In this document: positions 45,158 to 54,337 of the stretch, in pieces
How the letters are laid out: every line of letters begins with the position of its first letter
Position numbering within the stretch: position 1 is the stretch's first letter
NCBI GenBank assembly: GCA_964291485.2
Contig: OZ220224.1
Span: 434,001 to 498,000, forward strand
Direction: 5' to 3'
DNA length: 64,000 bases
Source: Kistimonas sp964291485
GTDB taxonomy: Bacteria; Pseudomonadota; Gammaproteobacteria; Pseudomonadales; Endozoicomonadaceae
Made by a program: the position numbers and the translations under genes
Notes under the pieces: generated by a model
What the model saw: the letters and a program-made list of their open reading frames with translations, nothing else
Database searches by the model: none
Told to the model about the DNA's origin: nothing

Positions 45158-46147
45158 TCATTGGCTATAGTGCTGCCTGATATAGTCATTCAGTGCTTTG
45201 GCTGATAGTGCATGGGAATCTTTTGATGGGTGAATGGCATCCATATAAATAAAACCCTTGCATTCAGGCGTTTGGGGCCACAAGTTGATTCGATACTGGG
45301 GGGAATAACTGGAGGTTGTTCCCATTCTTTCATGGGTTGCCTGTGTTTCATTGAGTTGTCTGGCTAAATCATGTGACTGACTCCAGGGGATACCAAAATA
45401 ATCACCGGTATAGCAAGGATCATGTGTGTTGAGGAAACCATACTCTTCGGGGGATGTTGTGAATCTATTAAAGATGCTGGCAGCATCAAAAATCTTAACA
45501 AAATTTGGGTCAAATGCTTGCGCAAACAGTGTCTGCATTCGGAGATTATGATATTCCGTAACATCTGTCATCAGTTCTGATAAACCAGCGCCGCTGGCCA
45601 GCGGCGCTGTACCCATATCAGGTAGATTGATGGCTAGAATATGCTTGGCTCCCAGACGCTCAAGACGTCTGATTTGTATAATAAGTTCCAGAACAACACG
45701 GTCAATATCTTCTCGACGAGTCCAATGGTAGGTAAGGTAATCATTGCCCCCGATCCAGATGATGACCAGATCATCCTGGCGGAAGGAGGATTTGCTGAGA
45801 AATTGAGTGATTTCGGTTTCCAGGGAATTGATGAATCGGTACTTAATATCACCACTTAAGAGGGTATAGTCGACGGCTGCGGCTCCACCTTCTGCTTCAT
45901 TAACTAGTTCGTATTGTTTGGAAAGAATATCTGTCCAAATGGGGCCATTGCTGAATCTACCCTTCCAGTAAGGGGGAGAAATCGGCACGCCGCCATTCGA
46001 TTTACTATGCAGTTTCCCTTGGTCTGACAGACTGTCACCAAAGATAACCAACCGGTGAATGATCAGATCCTCGCTGGCATGTGCCATCCCTAGAAAGCTC
46101 GTTAGTACGATCAGTAATAAGAAAAGTCTTTGCATCCTGTCACGCAA
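45158..46147 (-). CDS. secreted SGNH/GDSL esterase, copy 2
   Basis: 329 residues. Signal peptide ends MAHA. VIFGDSLSDQG with S39, PYWKGRFSNGPIWTDIL, GGNDYLTYHW and DAIHPSKDSHA give all SGNH blocks. It aligns with copy 1 along its full length, including the spacing of the blocks and the C-terminal CEGMLF/CKGFIYMDA segment, and so arose by tandem duplication followed by strong divergence. It begins 60 bases after mutM ends. Confidence 0.9.
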   Translation of the reverse strand: MRDRMQRLFLLLIVLTSFLGMAHASEDLIIHRLVIFGDSLSDQGKLHSKSNGGVPISPPYWKGRFSNGPIWTDILSKQYELVNEAEGGAAAVDYTLLSGDIKYRFINSLETEITQFLSKSSFRQDDLVIIWIGGNDYLTYHWTRREDIDRVVLELIIQIRRLERLGAKHILAINLPDMGTAPLASGAGLSELMTDVTEYHNLRMQTLFAQAFDPNFVKIFDAASIFNRFTTSPEEYGFLNTHDPCYTGDYFGIPWSQSHDLARQLNETQATHERMGTTSSYSPQYRINLWPQTPECKGFIYMDAIHPSKDSHALSAKALNDYIRQHYSQ

Positions 46148-46206
46148 TATAGGTGGCTGGTGTCATACACCATTCGACACCTCGTGACAGGTAAGGTTCC
46201 CGCGTA

Positions 46207-47022
46207 TTATCTCTGGCATTGGGGGCAAAAGCACGTTGAACGGTTCCCGAGCCTGATTTCTCGGATGGGGGTGCCACAGGTCGTGCAGGGTTCGCCAGCC
46301 CTGCCATACATGGCCAGTTCAATTCGAAAATATCCCGGTTTTCCATCACCTCCAACAAAGTCCCTGAGGGTTGTTCCGCCCTGCTCAATTGCCCTGCTGA
46401 GCACGTCGCGGATAGCCTGCTCAAGTTGCTGGTAGCGGGCAAGGGATATCCGTCCGGCGGGACGATCCGGGCGGATACCGGCTTTGAAGAGTGCTTCATT
46501 AGCGTAGATATTCCCGACACCGACCACGATATGGTTATCCATGATGAAGGTTTTAACAGCCTGTTTACGGTTGCGGGACTGCTGGTACAGGTACTCCCCG
46601 GTAAACTGTGGTGACAATGGTTCAGGGCCAAGCGCCTGGATCAGGGGATGGTCGTGAATAGCGTCACGGGTCCACAGCATGGCGCCAAAACGGCGAGGGT
46701 CGGTGAGGCGCAACAGGTTGCCGGTCTCCAGCACCAGGTCAATATGGTCGTGTTTCATCACAGGTGCATTAGCAGGGAGAATCCGCAGGCAACCGGACAT
46801 ACCCAGGTGGATCATCAGTGTGCCGTTATCGGTTGGCAGCAGCAGGTATTTGGCCCGGCGCTGGACATCGTTGATTGTCTGCCCTTCCAGCATGGCGGAT
46901 AGTTCTGAGGGTACGGGCCAGCGTAACCTGGGCTCCCTGACAATGACCCGTTCAACACGATGGTGGCGGACATGGGGCAGGATACCCCGTCGGGTCGTCT
47001 CAACTTCAGGCAGCTCGGGCAT
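46207..47022 (-). CDS. mutM: formamidopyrimidine-DNA glycosylase
   Basis: 271 residues. The mature N-terminus PELPEVETTRRG carries the catalytic Pro and Glu; the Lys of the active site, HLGMSG and the DNA-intercalation region are present. The C-terminal zinc finger is CTTCGTPI...STCFCPQCQ. It removes 8-oxoguanine and formamidopyrimidines from DNA. Housekeeping gene. Confidence 0.97.
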   Translation of the reverse strand: MPELPEVETTRRGILPHVRHHRVERVIVREPRLRWPVPSELSAMLEGQTINDVQRRAKYLLLPTDNGTLMIHLGMSGCLRILPANAPVMKHDHIDLVLETGNLLRLTDPRRFGAMLWTRDAIHDHPLIQALGPEPLSPQFTGEYLYQQSRNRKQAVKTFIMDNHIVVGVGNIYANEALFKAGIRPDRPAGRISLARYQQLEQAIRDVLSRAIEQGGTTLRDFVGGDGKPGYFRIELAMYGRAGEPCTTCGTPIREIRLGNRSTCFCPQCQR

Positions 47023-47171
47023 GTGGACAGTTTCCAGTCATGGATGATTCACTGCGCACAATAGCAGCACGGGACAGGTTGTAAACAGTTTGGCTGGGTA
47101 AGCCTCTGGATGAGTTGTGGATAACTTTTCTTAAAAGGCATGGGCGGACGGTTGCAATCGATTGGTTAAAA

Positions 47172-47198
47172 AATAGCCGGCTATAAAAGCCGGCTATT
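47172..47198 (-). terminator. rho-independent terminator of the metalloprotease gene
   Basis: An 11-bp stem AATAGCCGGCT / AGCCGGCTATT with loop ATAAA, followed on the minus strand by TTTTAACC. It lies 26 bases past the protease stop codon. Confidence 0.8.
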
Positions 47199-47223
47199 GG
47201 TCAGGCGTCATAGTCCGATTGAA

Positions 47224-48402
47224 TCAGGCGTTATTGCTGTTTTGACGCGCCTCCGCCAGAGCGATACGGGCTGCACGAAGGACTCGACGCTGCTGGGCAA
47301 GATCCTTGCGAACCTGCCGGTACGTCTTGAGTTCTTCCCTTGCATTGGTCAGTGCAGAACGCCACTGGGTGATGGCCTGATAATAAGACAGTTGTCCAAG
47401 GCGCCATTGCGTGAAGATATTCCTCAGGCTTTGAATGTGTTCACGAAAACGCTGGCGACTTTCCTTGAGTTCGTTTCGCAATGCCTGCATGCGCTGGCGT
47501 GCTTCGTTGTACTTGTTCTCAGCGGCCTGAAGATTTGCGTTTTGATCCTCATCCGGTGCCTTCAGTGTGGGGTAAAAGGCTTCAACAATCGGCGTTGTAT
47601 GTTTGAGGGTGTAGACTGCATCAGCGCCGTTGGCCGGATCATTCCTGTCCACCCCGCAAGGTTGACCGCGACAGTCCAGAGAGGGGCTGGAGAACTTGTA
47701 GATTTTTCCGGACCAGTAATTCACGTTATAGGCCGACTGATAAGCCATCACTGTTGTGAACTCACCGTGGACGCCATGGCCGACCGAGTAATCCCATGTG
47801 CCCGTGCTGCCCTGTGCGCGGGAATGGCTGAGACCAAGGTTATGACCGACTTCATGGGCAGTGACATAGTCACCACAGACAGATGCGGTGACGTGGCTGT
47901 ACATGTAGTTCTTGAAGGCAGACAGGTCTCCTTGGCGCCCTTTACCGCCGACATAGGCGACGCCGCAGCTTTTGTGCTCGCTGCTGTAGGGGCGCATCAG
48001 TATTACGACATCGGCACGGTGTTGTTCACGCAGTGTGTGTGTGTCTGCGAACGCCGGGTTACGGCGAAAGGTCATGTCACCCAGGGCGGTACCGGCATTG
48101 GATGTATCTGAATAATTTACCTGCTTGATGTGGACCGGGCGCAGGGTGAGGTCGAGGCCACTGTCTTCATAGATTTTATTGGTGACATTGATCAGATGAT
48201 TGATCCGCGTGCTGGCGTTACCGTTGTAGCGGTCACTGAGGCCCGGGGTATGAAGAATCATGGCATCGAGATAGGTTTCAGCGATCGCCTGTGTCGCGAG
48301 CGTGCTGCTCAGCACTATGCTGGCAACGCCTGTCACAAGCTGTCGTCGCCAAGGGCGCGCAGTCAAGCCTGGACTGTCAGTCTGTTGTTGTTTGTTGTGC
48401 AT
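47224..48402 (-). CDS. secreted reprolysin-like zinc metalloprotease
   Basis: 392 residues from the ATG at 48402 (GGAG six bases before); the frame is open to 48423. The signal peptide is long, ending ATQAIA. The catalytic core has HEVGHNLGLSH (zinc ligands H183, H187, H193 and catalytic E184) and the Met-turn VMAYQS, the metzincin pattern of M12-type bacterial peptidases. The C-terminal 110 residues are long basic helices (NKYNEARQRMQALRNELKESRQR) that may form a coiled coil. It lacks the usual N-terminal prodomain of such enzymes; a possible stand-alone version is encoded just upstream. Confidence 0.88.
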   Translation of the reverse strand: MHNKQQQTDSPGLTARPWRRQLVTGVASIVLSSTLATQAIAETYLDAMILHTPGLSDRYNGNASTRINHLINVTNKIYEDSGLDLTLRPVHIKQVNYSDTSNAGTALGDMTFRRNPAFADTHTLREQHRADVVILMRPYSSEHKSCGVAYVGGKGRQGDLSAFKNYMYSHVTASVCGDYVTAHEVGHNLGLSHSRAQGSTGTWDYSVGHGVHGEFTTVMAYQSAYNVNYWSGKIYKFSSPSLDCRGQPCGVDRNDPANGADAVYTLKHTTPIVEAFYPTLKAPDEDQNANLQAAENKYNEARQRMQALRNELKESRQRFREHIQSLRNIFTQWRLGQLSYYQAITQWRSALTNAREELKTYRQVRKDLAQQRRVLRAARIALAEARQNSNNA

Positions 48403-48483
48403 GGCCATCTCCTTTGACATCAAAACCGGAAATCCTTTAACGAATCACATCATGCGGGAACCGCCCGATATTGCCTTACCCCT

Positions 48484-49197
48484 TCAGTGCTGATGATCAC
48501 TTTCCTGGGGAATAATGGCATCGGTCTCTGCGGTCTCCAGCATCGAACGAGGGGGATTCTTGTAAATCCAGCCCTGGCCGTTGATGGTCTCCATGGAGTA
48601 ACTGCCGTAAGGACTGGTGATGGTGGCAAAGCTGGTGTGTTCACCCTGAGTAATGATGACAGGGTAGGTGCCACCATCCGGACTTTGGGTGCCGGCCAGG
48701 TAACCGGTTAATGTCTTGTCCCCGTTGCCGTTGTAGGTGGTCTTTTCTATGACCGCATCGTATTGATGATTGCCGGGCAGGGTAAAGCTGATGCTGTCGC
48801 CGGTGGCAATGATGTCTAGCTCGTCAGCATCAAGGTTAATCGCTGTGCGGTCCGTGACCTCTTCCGGCAGGGTTAACATGCCATCAGTCGGGAGATTGTC
48901 TGTTGGTTGCCATAGCGTGATGGCCAATGGCTGTGAGTCCTGCAGGGGTTCGTCATCCACCTTCTGGGCCAGCTCATCGTTGAAGCTGTCAATCAGCTGG
49001 TTGAGCTCGGCGATCTCATTATCTCCCATCTGGGCACCGGTAGCATCTGGCGACTGATTGTATTGATCAGCGGATAGGGGCTGTTCCTGTTGGGTGACTG
49101 TTTGAGTGGATGAATCGTTCTGGGAGTAGAGCCAATAGCCTGCTGTACCGGCCGACAAAACCACGGCAGCGGTAATGAGTGGAATGTTTTTTTGCAT
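48484..49197 (-). CDS. anchored partner protein, prodomain-like, of the metalloprotease
   Basis: 237 residues. N-terminal hydrophobic anchor (PLITAAVVLSAGTAGYWLY), acidic linker (about 30-85), then a beta-rich domain. Its end, KTLTGYLAGTQSPDGGTYPVIITQGE with SPYGSYSMETINGQGWIY, resembles the prodomain of secreted bacterial reprolysin-like peptidases, where a similar block precedes the protease domain in one chain. The gene ends 81 bases before the protease start on the same strand. Suggested role: holding or inhibiting the protease; this is inference from position and pattern. Confidence 0.6.
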   Translation of the reverse strand: MQKNIPLITAAVVLSAGTAGYWLYSQNDSSTQTVTQQEQPLSADQYNQSPDATGAQMGDNEIAELNQLIDSFNDELAQKVDDEPLQDSQPLAITLWQPTDNLPTDGMLTLPEEVTDRTAINLDADELDIIATGDSISFTLPGNHQYDAVIEKTTYNGNGDKTLTGYLAGTQSPDGGTYPVIITQGEHTSFATITSPYGSYSMETINGQGWIYKNPPRSMLETAETDAIIPQESDHQH

Positions 49198-49506
49198 ACT
49201 TGTCCCTGTGTACCATTTTTTCAGGTTGCAAAAATCGACCGGCGTAACAAGCGTTATCCGGAAGCCGTACTTTTTATTTAATACTGCTGAAAATTAAAGC
49301 ACCCTCATGATTGCGGGCTAATACTGAATCTGCATGTTTTTGAGCGCGAGTATTCAGTTTCCGGCATTGATTAAGAATTGTTACAGCAACACCTGTGTTG
49401 ATGAAAATTAATTGTTTCTATGCCGAAAATAACCGTAAAAATAATAATATTCAGTTGTTATATTCTCTTTTTATCTAGTTGGTTTTGGTTGCCAGAATGG
49501 AGATCA
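49198..49506. other. AT-rich intergenic region before psuG
   Basis: Divergent from the metalloprotease partner gene. Contains the palindrome CAACAC CT GTGTTG at 49387-49400, a possible regulator site, and AT-rich promoter-like sequence. No gene seen; the frame that starts at 49420 joins psuG but has no good ribosome site. Confidence 0.4.
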
Positions 49507-50445
49507 ATGATGCCCGTGCAAACCCTCGATCTCAGCCCGGAAGTGGCCGATGCGCTTAACACTGGTCACCCCGTCGTTGCTTTGGAATCCACCATTTTGA
49601 GTCATGGTATGCCCTGGCCGCAAAATGCCGAAACAGCACACGCTGTGGAGGCGTGCGTTCGTGCGGCGGGTGCTGTTCCGGCAACGACGGCCATTCTCAA
49701 CGGGCGCCTTAAAGCCGGATTATCAAAAAAAGAGATTGATACCATTGGGCAACAGGGGGCTCGTATGCACAAGGCCAGTCGGCGGGATCTGCCATGGCTT
49801 ATGGCAACTGGCGGCAATGGCTCAACGACAGTCGCCTCGACCATGATGATTGCGGCAATGGCGGGTATACGGGTTTTCGCGACGGGCGGTATTGGGGGCG
49901 TCCACCGTGGAGCGCAGGAAACCTTTGATATCTCCGCGGATCTGCAGGAACTGGCCAGAACCCCGGTGGCTGTCGTTTGCTCAGGGCCCAAGATTATTCT
50001 TGATATTGGCCTGACGCGGGAATACCTGGAAACCCATGGTGTCACAGTCGTTGGTTATGAAACCGATACCCTGCCGGCCTTTTATGTGCGTGAAAGTGCG
50101 TTCTCTGTGGATTGCCGGGCGGATAGTCCGGCTGTTGTCGCCGATATCCTGCAGGCCCGCTGGTCCCTGGGAGTGGATGGTGGGGTATTGATTACTCAAC
50201 CCGTTGAAGAATCCATGGCATTGCCGGTTGAGGATGTTGAGCAAATCCTTGCTCAGGCCATTCAGGAAATGGAAAAGGTGGGTGTCAGTGGCAAGGCCAT
50301 CACGCCCTGGTTGTTGGAAAAGCTTCATGCCGCCAGTGGTGGCAAGACATTAACAACCAATATCGGGCTGATCAAAAATAATGCGCGTCTTGCCGCTGAG
50401 ATTGCCTGTGCATTGAATGCTTCGAAATCCAGCTCGGGTCGTTAA
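49507..50445 (+). CDS. psuG: pseudouridine-5'-phosphate glycosidase
   Basis: 312 residues from the ATG at 49507 (GGAGA upstream; a second ATG follows directly). NTGHPVVALESTILSHGMPWPQN is the PsuG N-terminus; the catalytic Lys and metal-binding Asp are in LKAGLSKKEI and VASTMMIAAMAG, with FATGGIGGVHRGA characteristic. It splits pseudouridine 5'-phosphate into ribose 5-phosphate and uracil. The usual partner kinase gene psuK is absent from the window. The released uracil could feed the reductive cluster at 34-42 kb. Confidence 0.95.
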   Translation: MMPVQTLDLSPEVADALNTGHPVVALESTILSHGMPWPQNAETAHAVEACVRAAGAVPATTAILNGRLKAGLSKKEIDTIGQQGARMHKASRRDLPWLMATGGNGSTTVASTMMIAAMAGIRVFATGGIGGVHRGAQETFDISADLQELARTPVAVVCSGPKIILDIGLTREYLETHGVTVVGYETDTLPAFYVRESAFSVDCRADSPAVVADILQARWSLGVDGGVLITQPVEESMALPVEDVEQILAQAIQEMEKVGVSGKAITPWLLEKLHAASGGKTLTTNIGLIKNNARLAAEIACALNASKSSSGR

Positions 50446-51105
50446 TACGCTGATTCCGCGACTCGCATGGACTAATCGGCAATGCCTGTAAAACGGTTCA
50501 GGACAATTTTCTCAGGAATCATTTTACCGGGGAATTGACGCCTTTGCTGCCGGGATCGTTTTTTGAGGTGGCTGTGTTTTGCGATGGGGACAGGTATTTT
50601 GAAATGGCGGAGACTCTCCGACTTGTTTACCAGCATTGGTGAGTTTGTGATGCATTCAACAACGGGTAGTAATACCGTTCTTTCACTCACTTGTGACGCT
50701 CCCGGGCGTTGGGTGCTGTTGCTTTTAGGTCGAGGGCAAGTGATGCTTAATACACGTACGGTAGATTTGGAACGGCGAATCATATAACCGGCTGCCTTAC
50801 CTGCAAGTTAAAATCGAAAACTCACATATCTCTATAGCGCGTTTCTCATATTTGGCAATAACGTACTATTGTTGACGTCTTTACGACCTTTCAAAGGCAG
50901 CGTCTGTTTCGGGTATGCATGGAGTTGTTGCGGCCTCTCTCTTATAATTCCACCCCCCTTCCGTAACGTTTTGAGTTTTAAAACAATTACCGTTTTTACC
51001 CTGTTTTATGGGGCCGTTTTGGGATCATTTTGGGAACATTTTCAGGGGGCGAGAGGGGGATGTAGCGGGGAGGTGTTCAAAAAAGCGGTTTGCAGTAAAA
51101 AAGGT
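50446..51105. other. host-prophage junction region
   Basis: 660 bases between psuG and the integrase. It should contain the left attachment site, but the right end of the prophage is outside the window so the core repeat cannot be identified. No tRNA or tmRNA remnant was recognised. A possible small frame at 50563-50787 is listed separately. Confidence 0.5.
50563..50787 (+). CDS. small open frame, unrecognised
   Basis: 74 codons, ending TVDLERRII. No clear ribosome site or signal peptide. May be spurious or a remnant of a host gene cut by prophage integration. Confidence 0.2.
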   Translation: MRWLCFAMGTGILKWRRLSDLFTSIGEFVMHSTTGSNTVLSLTCDAPGRWVLLLLGRGQVMLNTRTVDLERRII

Positions 51106-52386
51106 TTAGCCTTTTTGAGTAAGACTGTCTTCATTTTTGTGTTCGTTATTTTTTCCGTATAAACGACCCATCTCACTCCATATCCGTGAAGACTCGTTTT
51201 TGGATTGTGACGGAATCCATTTGCCATAGACCTGTTGCAGCATGGTGAAATCCGCGTGACCTAACTGGTCAGCAATAAAACTGATGTTGCCAGTCGCGGT
51301 TAGTGTCCAGCAGGCGAAGGTATGTCGTGTCTGATGTAATCGTCTATAGCGTACACCTGCCCGCTTGAGTAAAGCTCTCCAACGTTTCCGTGCCCTTCCG
51401 GTGGTCAGTGATGATGAGATCTCACCATTGCGCTGGAATTGTTTAAAGACAAATCGTACGCTCTGGCTGACCTTTTTGTTTTGTTTCATGCTCACCAGAA
51501 TTTCCTCCTCTGGCAGCATGTAGGTCAGTAATCGCATGGCGCGTAGCGCCTCTATTGCTGGTGGCAGCAAATGCACTACACGTTTACGGTTGGATTTAGG
51601 CAGCTTGTAACCAAGTACTGATCGGCTTCTCTGAACCACTGCGGTCTCTTCTTTAAGGTCGATATCCTCCCAGGCCAAGGCGCAGATCTCACCTATCCGC
51701 ATGCCGGTATAGACTGCAAAGGTAAAGAGATGGTGGTACAGATCTGGAGCGACGGCGGTGATTCGTTCCAACTCATCTAGCGTTAGCGGGTCAGGCTCAT
51801 CGCGATCAACGGAGTACATCGTGCAGCAGGCGGCGAGGTCAAACTCGGTATAGAAGTTACGCTGGGCAAACCGAAACAATTCCCGCAGGCGACTCATGTA
51901 ATTGTTGGTTGTTCGAGCAGAGAGTTCCTCAATCAATGTGGCGCGATAGAGTTCAATATCCTCCGGCATCAGCGAACGGATGTCCGTTTCCTCGCCAAAA
52001 TACGCCAGAATGCGATTGAACGAAAACCGCTGGCCTCGAGCGGTGGTCTCGGCAATATCCGCTTTTTTAAATGCTTGCACTTTCTCAACCAGCTCTTTCA
52101 GTGTCGCATTACGGCGAGAACAGAAACCCGGTTTGTTGAGTTTTCGGCTGTCAGGAAACTCCTGGGCATAGTCAAACGTGTTCCTGCTGATTTCATACAG
52201 AATGGCTTCACGCTTCCTGACGGCATATTTCAGGTTTTCCCGGGTTAACGGAATACCGAGGGATTCACGACAGAGGGTTCGGCGGTAACGAAAAGCGATC
52301 CGCAGCTTGCTCCCGTGCAGTTCAACCCCTTCGGCTTCCTGCAGTAGCTCCTCTAAGGATTTCTGGGGTTTCCTTCCTCGACCCAT
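51106..52386 (-). CDS. int: phage tyrosine integrase
   Basis: 426 residues. An N-terminal arm-binding domain (LHGSKLRIAFRYRRTLCRESLG) is followed by a SAM-like core-binding domain and the catalytic domain. R230 (YTGMRIGE), H351 and R354 (HQTRHTFA), H377 (LGHAD) and Y387 (QQVYGKW) form the active set. It catalyses site-specific integration and excision. It lies at the left edge of the prophage, pointing outward, and its start overlaps the excisionase gene by 34 bases. Confidence 0.95.
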   Translation of the reverse strand: MGRGRKPQKSLEELLQEAEGVELHGSKLRIAFRYRRTLCRESLGIPLTRENLKYAVRKREAILYEISRNTFDYAQEFPDSRKLNKPGFCSRRNATLKELVEKVQAFKKADIAETTARGQRFSFNRILAYFGEETDIRSLMPEDIELYRATLIEELSARTTNNYMSRLRELFRFAQRNFYTEFDLAACCTMYSVDRDEPDPLTLDELERITAVAPDLYHHLFTFAVYTGMRIGEICALAWEDIDLKEETAVVQRSRSVLGYKLPKSNRKRVVHLLPPAIEALRAMRLLTYMLPEEEILVSMKQNKKVSQSVRFVFKQFQRNGEISSSLTTGRARKRWRALLKRAGVRYRRLHQTRHTFACWTLTATGNISFIADQLGHADFTMLQQVYGKWIPSQSKNESSRIWSEMGRLYGKNNEHKNEDSLTQKG

Positions 52387-52544
52387 TTGTCAAACTCCTC
52401 CATATCAACAAGACGCCGTCCGTCCGGTGCATTCAGCCAGACCTTTCCCTTGCGCCATACACCAGACTCAATTTTTCGCTCAACCGCCTTGGGTGTGTAA
52501 CCCGTTAACTCGCAGAACTTCCTGATCAGGACAAAGCGCTGCAT
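52353..52544 (-). CDS. excisionase-like small DNA-binding protein
   Basis: 63 residues. FCELTGYTPKAVERKIESGVWRKGKVWLNAPDGRRLVDMEEFDKWVE is a MerR/Xis-type winged helix, typical of phage excisionases that precede the integrase. It overlaps the 5' end of int, so the two are translated together. Its role is to direct the integrase toward excision. Confidence 0.85.
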   Translation of the reverse strand: MQRFVLIRKFCELTGYTPKAVERKIESGVWRKGKVWLNAPDGRRLVDMEEFDKWVEEGNPRNP

Positions 52545-52579
52545 AAAAAAATCCCTTTTTTGCTGGTGATCGATGAGGG

Positions 52580-53398
52580 CTATAAGGCCCTGTTCAGATC
52601 ATCTGCACTCCTGACATCGCCCTCGATGATCTCGCCTGTTTGCATATCCACCGTGATGCCGCCATCGCCTTCCTGCAAAACGGTGTCATTTTGTTGTGGA
52701 ATGCCTGCCTCGGCCCGCTCATCAAGTCCGACCGCTGTCTGCGCCTCAATGGATACCGGCAGGTATTTGAATAATCGACGGATGACCGTTTTCTTGGCCA
52801 TCTCATCAAAGTGGGATTTCCATGGGCCGTCACCCCCGGCTTTGGAGCTGTCCCGGATCGACTGGATCTCGATCATGGACATGTATTCCACCTGCCAGCC
52901 GCCTGAGGTCAGATGACCAACCGCATAAACACCGATCATCCTGTCATTGACGCTGCGGGTCAGCGACGGCTTGTGGATAACGGTCGTCTGGGTGCCATAG
53001 AGAATCTCAAACTCCTCACCTTCGTACACACAACGGGCATCGATGTGCTTGATGGCTCCGGAGCGCCGCGCCAGCTCCAGCATGCCGCGATAACCCAGCA
53101 TGAACTGGCACTCCAGCTTGTTCTGTTTGCGGTTAAAGTAGGGAATCAGATAGCAGTGCCCCAGTGCACCCCCAGGCACCAGCCCCAGTTGTGCGGATTG
53201 AATGACAGACCCAAGTAAAGAAGCATCCGTGCACTCTTTCAGCTTGGGCGTTTTACGCACCTCATTCATGACCACCGACAACAGACGTTCAGGTGTGAGA
53301 CCTGTTTGCTCCAGCGCCTGGGCAATGGTGTTCTTGCGGCTGGCTAGCAGTGACTTAATGCCGGTGGCCTTGGCGGGAATAGTATTGATATTGGCCAT
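52580..53398 (-). CDS. recT: RecT single-strand annealing protein
   Basis: 272 residues, start at 53398 with AAGGAGG five bases before. TPERLLSVVMNEVRKTPKLKECTDASLLGSVIQSAQLGLVPG and the LECQFMLGYRGMLELARRSG motif are diagnostic of the RecT/Redbeta-like family. Pairs with the nuclease encoded just upstream for homologous recombination of phage DNA. The C-terminal quarter is acidic and likely flexible. Confidence 0.95.
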   Translation of the reverse strand: MANINTIPAKATGIKSLLASRKNTIAQALEQTGLTPERLLSVVMNEVRKTPKLKECTDASLLGSVIQSAQLGLVPGGALGHCYLIPYFNRKQNKLECQFMLGYRGMLELARRSGAIKHIDARCVYEGEEFEILYGTQTTVIHKPSLTRSVNDRMIGVYAVGHLTSGGWQVEYMSMIEIQSIRDSSKAGGDGPWKSHFDEMAKKTVIRRLFKYLPVSIEAQTAVGLDERAEAGIPQQNDTVLQEGDGGITVDMQTGEIIEGDVRSADDLNRAL

Positions 53399-53419
53399 GG
53401 TCGCCTCCTTGTGACCCGG

Positions 53420-54337
53420 TTAATCCTGAGAGGCTAGCGCCCAGGGCGGTAGCTCAATCGTAAGAAACGCTTCCGCATAGGCTGGCCAGTTATCGGTCTC
53501 TTGGCAGGCATGGAATAGATCCAGATATTCGCGAAATCGCTCGTATCCTTCAATCAGCATCTCGGCGCTGGCCATATAAAGACCGATGGCGTAAGGCGGT
53601 TCTTTCTCAATGGCGAGCCAGGCAAAGCCGGAGGCCTTGAGTCCGCAGGCACGGGCACCTTCGAGATACATGGCAGCGCTGATGTGATAACCGTACTTGG
53701 GGATATCGCGCTGGAAAGCGTCATAGCGGGCATCGCGGCAGGACTTGAGATCAAAGATCATGCCGAGATCTTCACGGTAGTAATCCATCCGTGCACGACA
53801 AAGTTCACCCGTTGCCTCGTCGTTCCAGACCAGCGAGCGTTCAGCAACACCGTCATGGAAAGCTTTTGCGGCCTTGCTGTGAGCGGACACTGAAGCCATT
53901 ACACCTTGGCAGAGTTCCATGTCGTTTTCCGAGAGCAGTATCTTGTTGTCTCGGGCTTCGCTCAGAATATCGTCCCAAAGCTGCGTATCCTTGTCGTGCG
54001 CTCTGAGCCTGGCCATAAGGTCATCCTTCTTACCGGTCTTGGACAGACCAAGTACCTCGCAGCGGGCTTTCATTTCCTCCACGGTGGCGAGTGCATCCGG
54101 GTGGTTGATGCGCAGAGGCGGGAGGGCGTAGTCCTGGACAAACCGATCCGGCTCCAGTACCGCACAATGGAGCAGAACGCCTGTCTCAAGTGCTTTGGTG
54201 CGTTTTTCCCGGTCGCCATCCCGTTTAGCGCGACAGTGTGCCGGGGAACGGCCAATCTCCTTGAGGATGCTTGAGGAGACCCCCGGAGCGTCGTGATACA
54301 ACGTATCGGGCAACCCGTCATAGATGCCTGGTTTCAT
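53420..54337 (-). CDS. RecE-like exonuclease with internal SAP motif
   Basis: 305 residues. YHDAPGVSSSILKEIGRSPAHCRAKRD and the PD-(D/E)XK residues D185 (RARMDYY), D196 and K198 (IFDLKS), with YGYHISAAMYLEG, identify the exonuclease VIII catalytic domain. Between about residues 85 and 115 there is an inserted EEMKARCEVLGLSKTGKKDDLMARL, a SAP-like DNA-binding motif not present in E. coli RecE as I know it. It makes 3' single-stranded tails for RecT, whose gene follows 21 bases later. Confidence 0.9.
   Translation of the reverse strand: MKPGIYDGLPDTLYHDAPGVSSSILKEIGRSPAHCRAKRDGDREKRTKALETGVLLHCAVLEPDRFVQDYALPPLRINHPDALATVEEMKARCEVLGLSKTGKKDDLMARLRAHDKDTQLWDDILSEARDNKILLSENDMELCQGVMASVSAHSKAAKAFHDGVAERSLVWNDEATGELCRARMDYYREDLGMIFDLKSCRDARYDAFQRDIPKYGYHISAAMYLEGARACGLKASGFAWLAIEKEPPYAIGLYMASAEMLIEGYERFREYLDLFHACQETDNWPAYAEAFLTIELPPWALASQD

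Noticed and set aside
50563..50787. Weak resemblance of a 74-codon frame to CsrA (I-L-x-x-R-R, I-G, N-x-V, A-P in order)
   Set aside because: Spacing differs by several residues, the beta-strand pattern is poor and there is no ribosome site. Treated as a low-confidence frame only.
50788..51105. tRNA gene or tRNA fragment as the prophage attachment site
   Set aside because: No sequence with a T-loop, anticodon stem and acceptor pairing could be assembled by eye; the site remains undefined.
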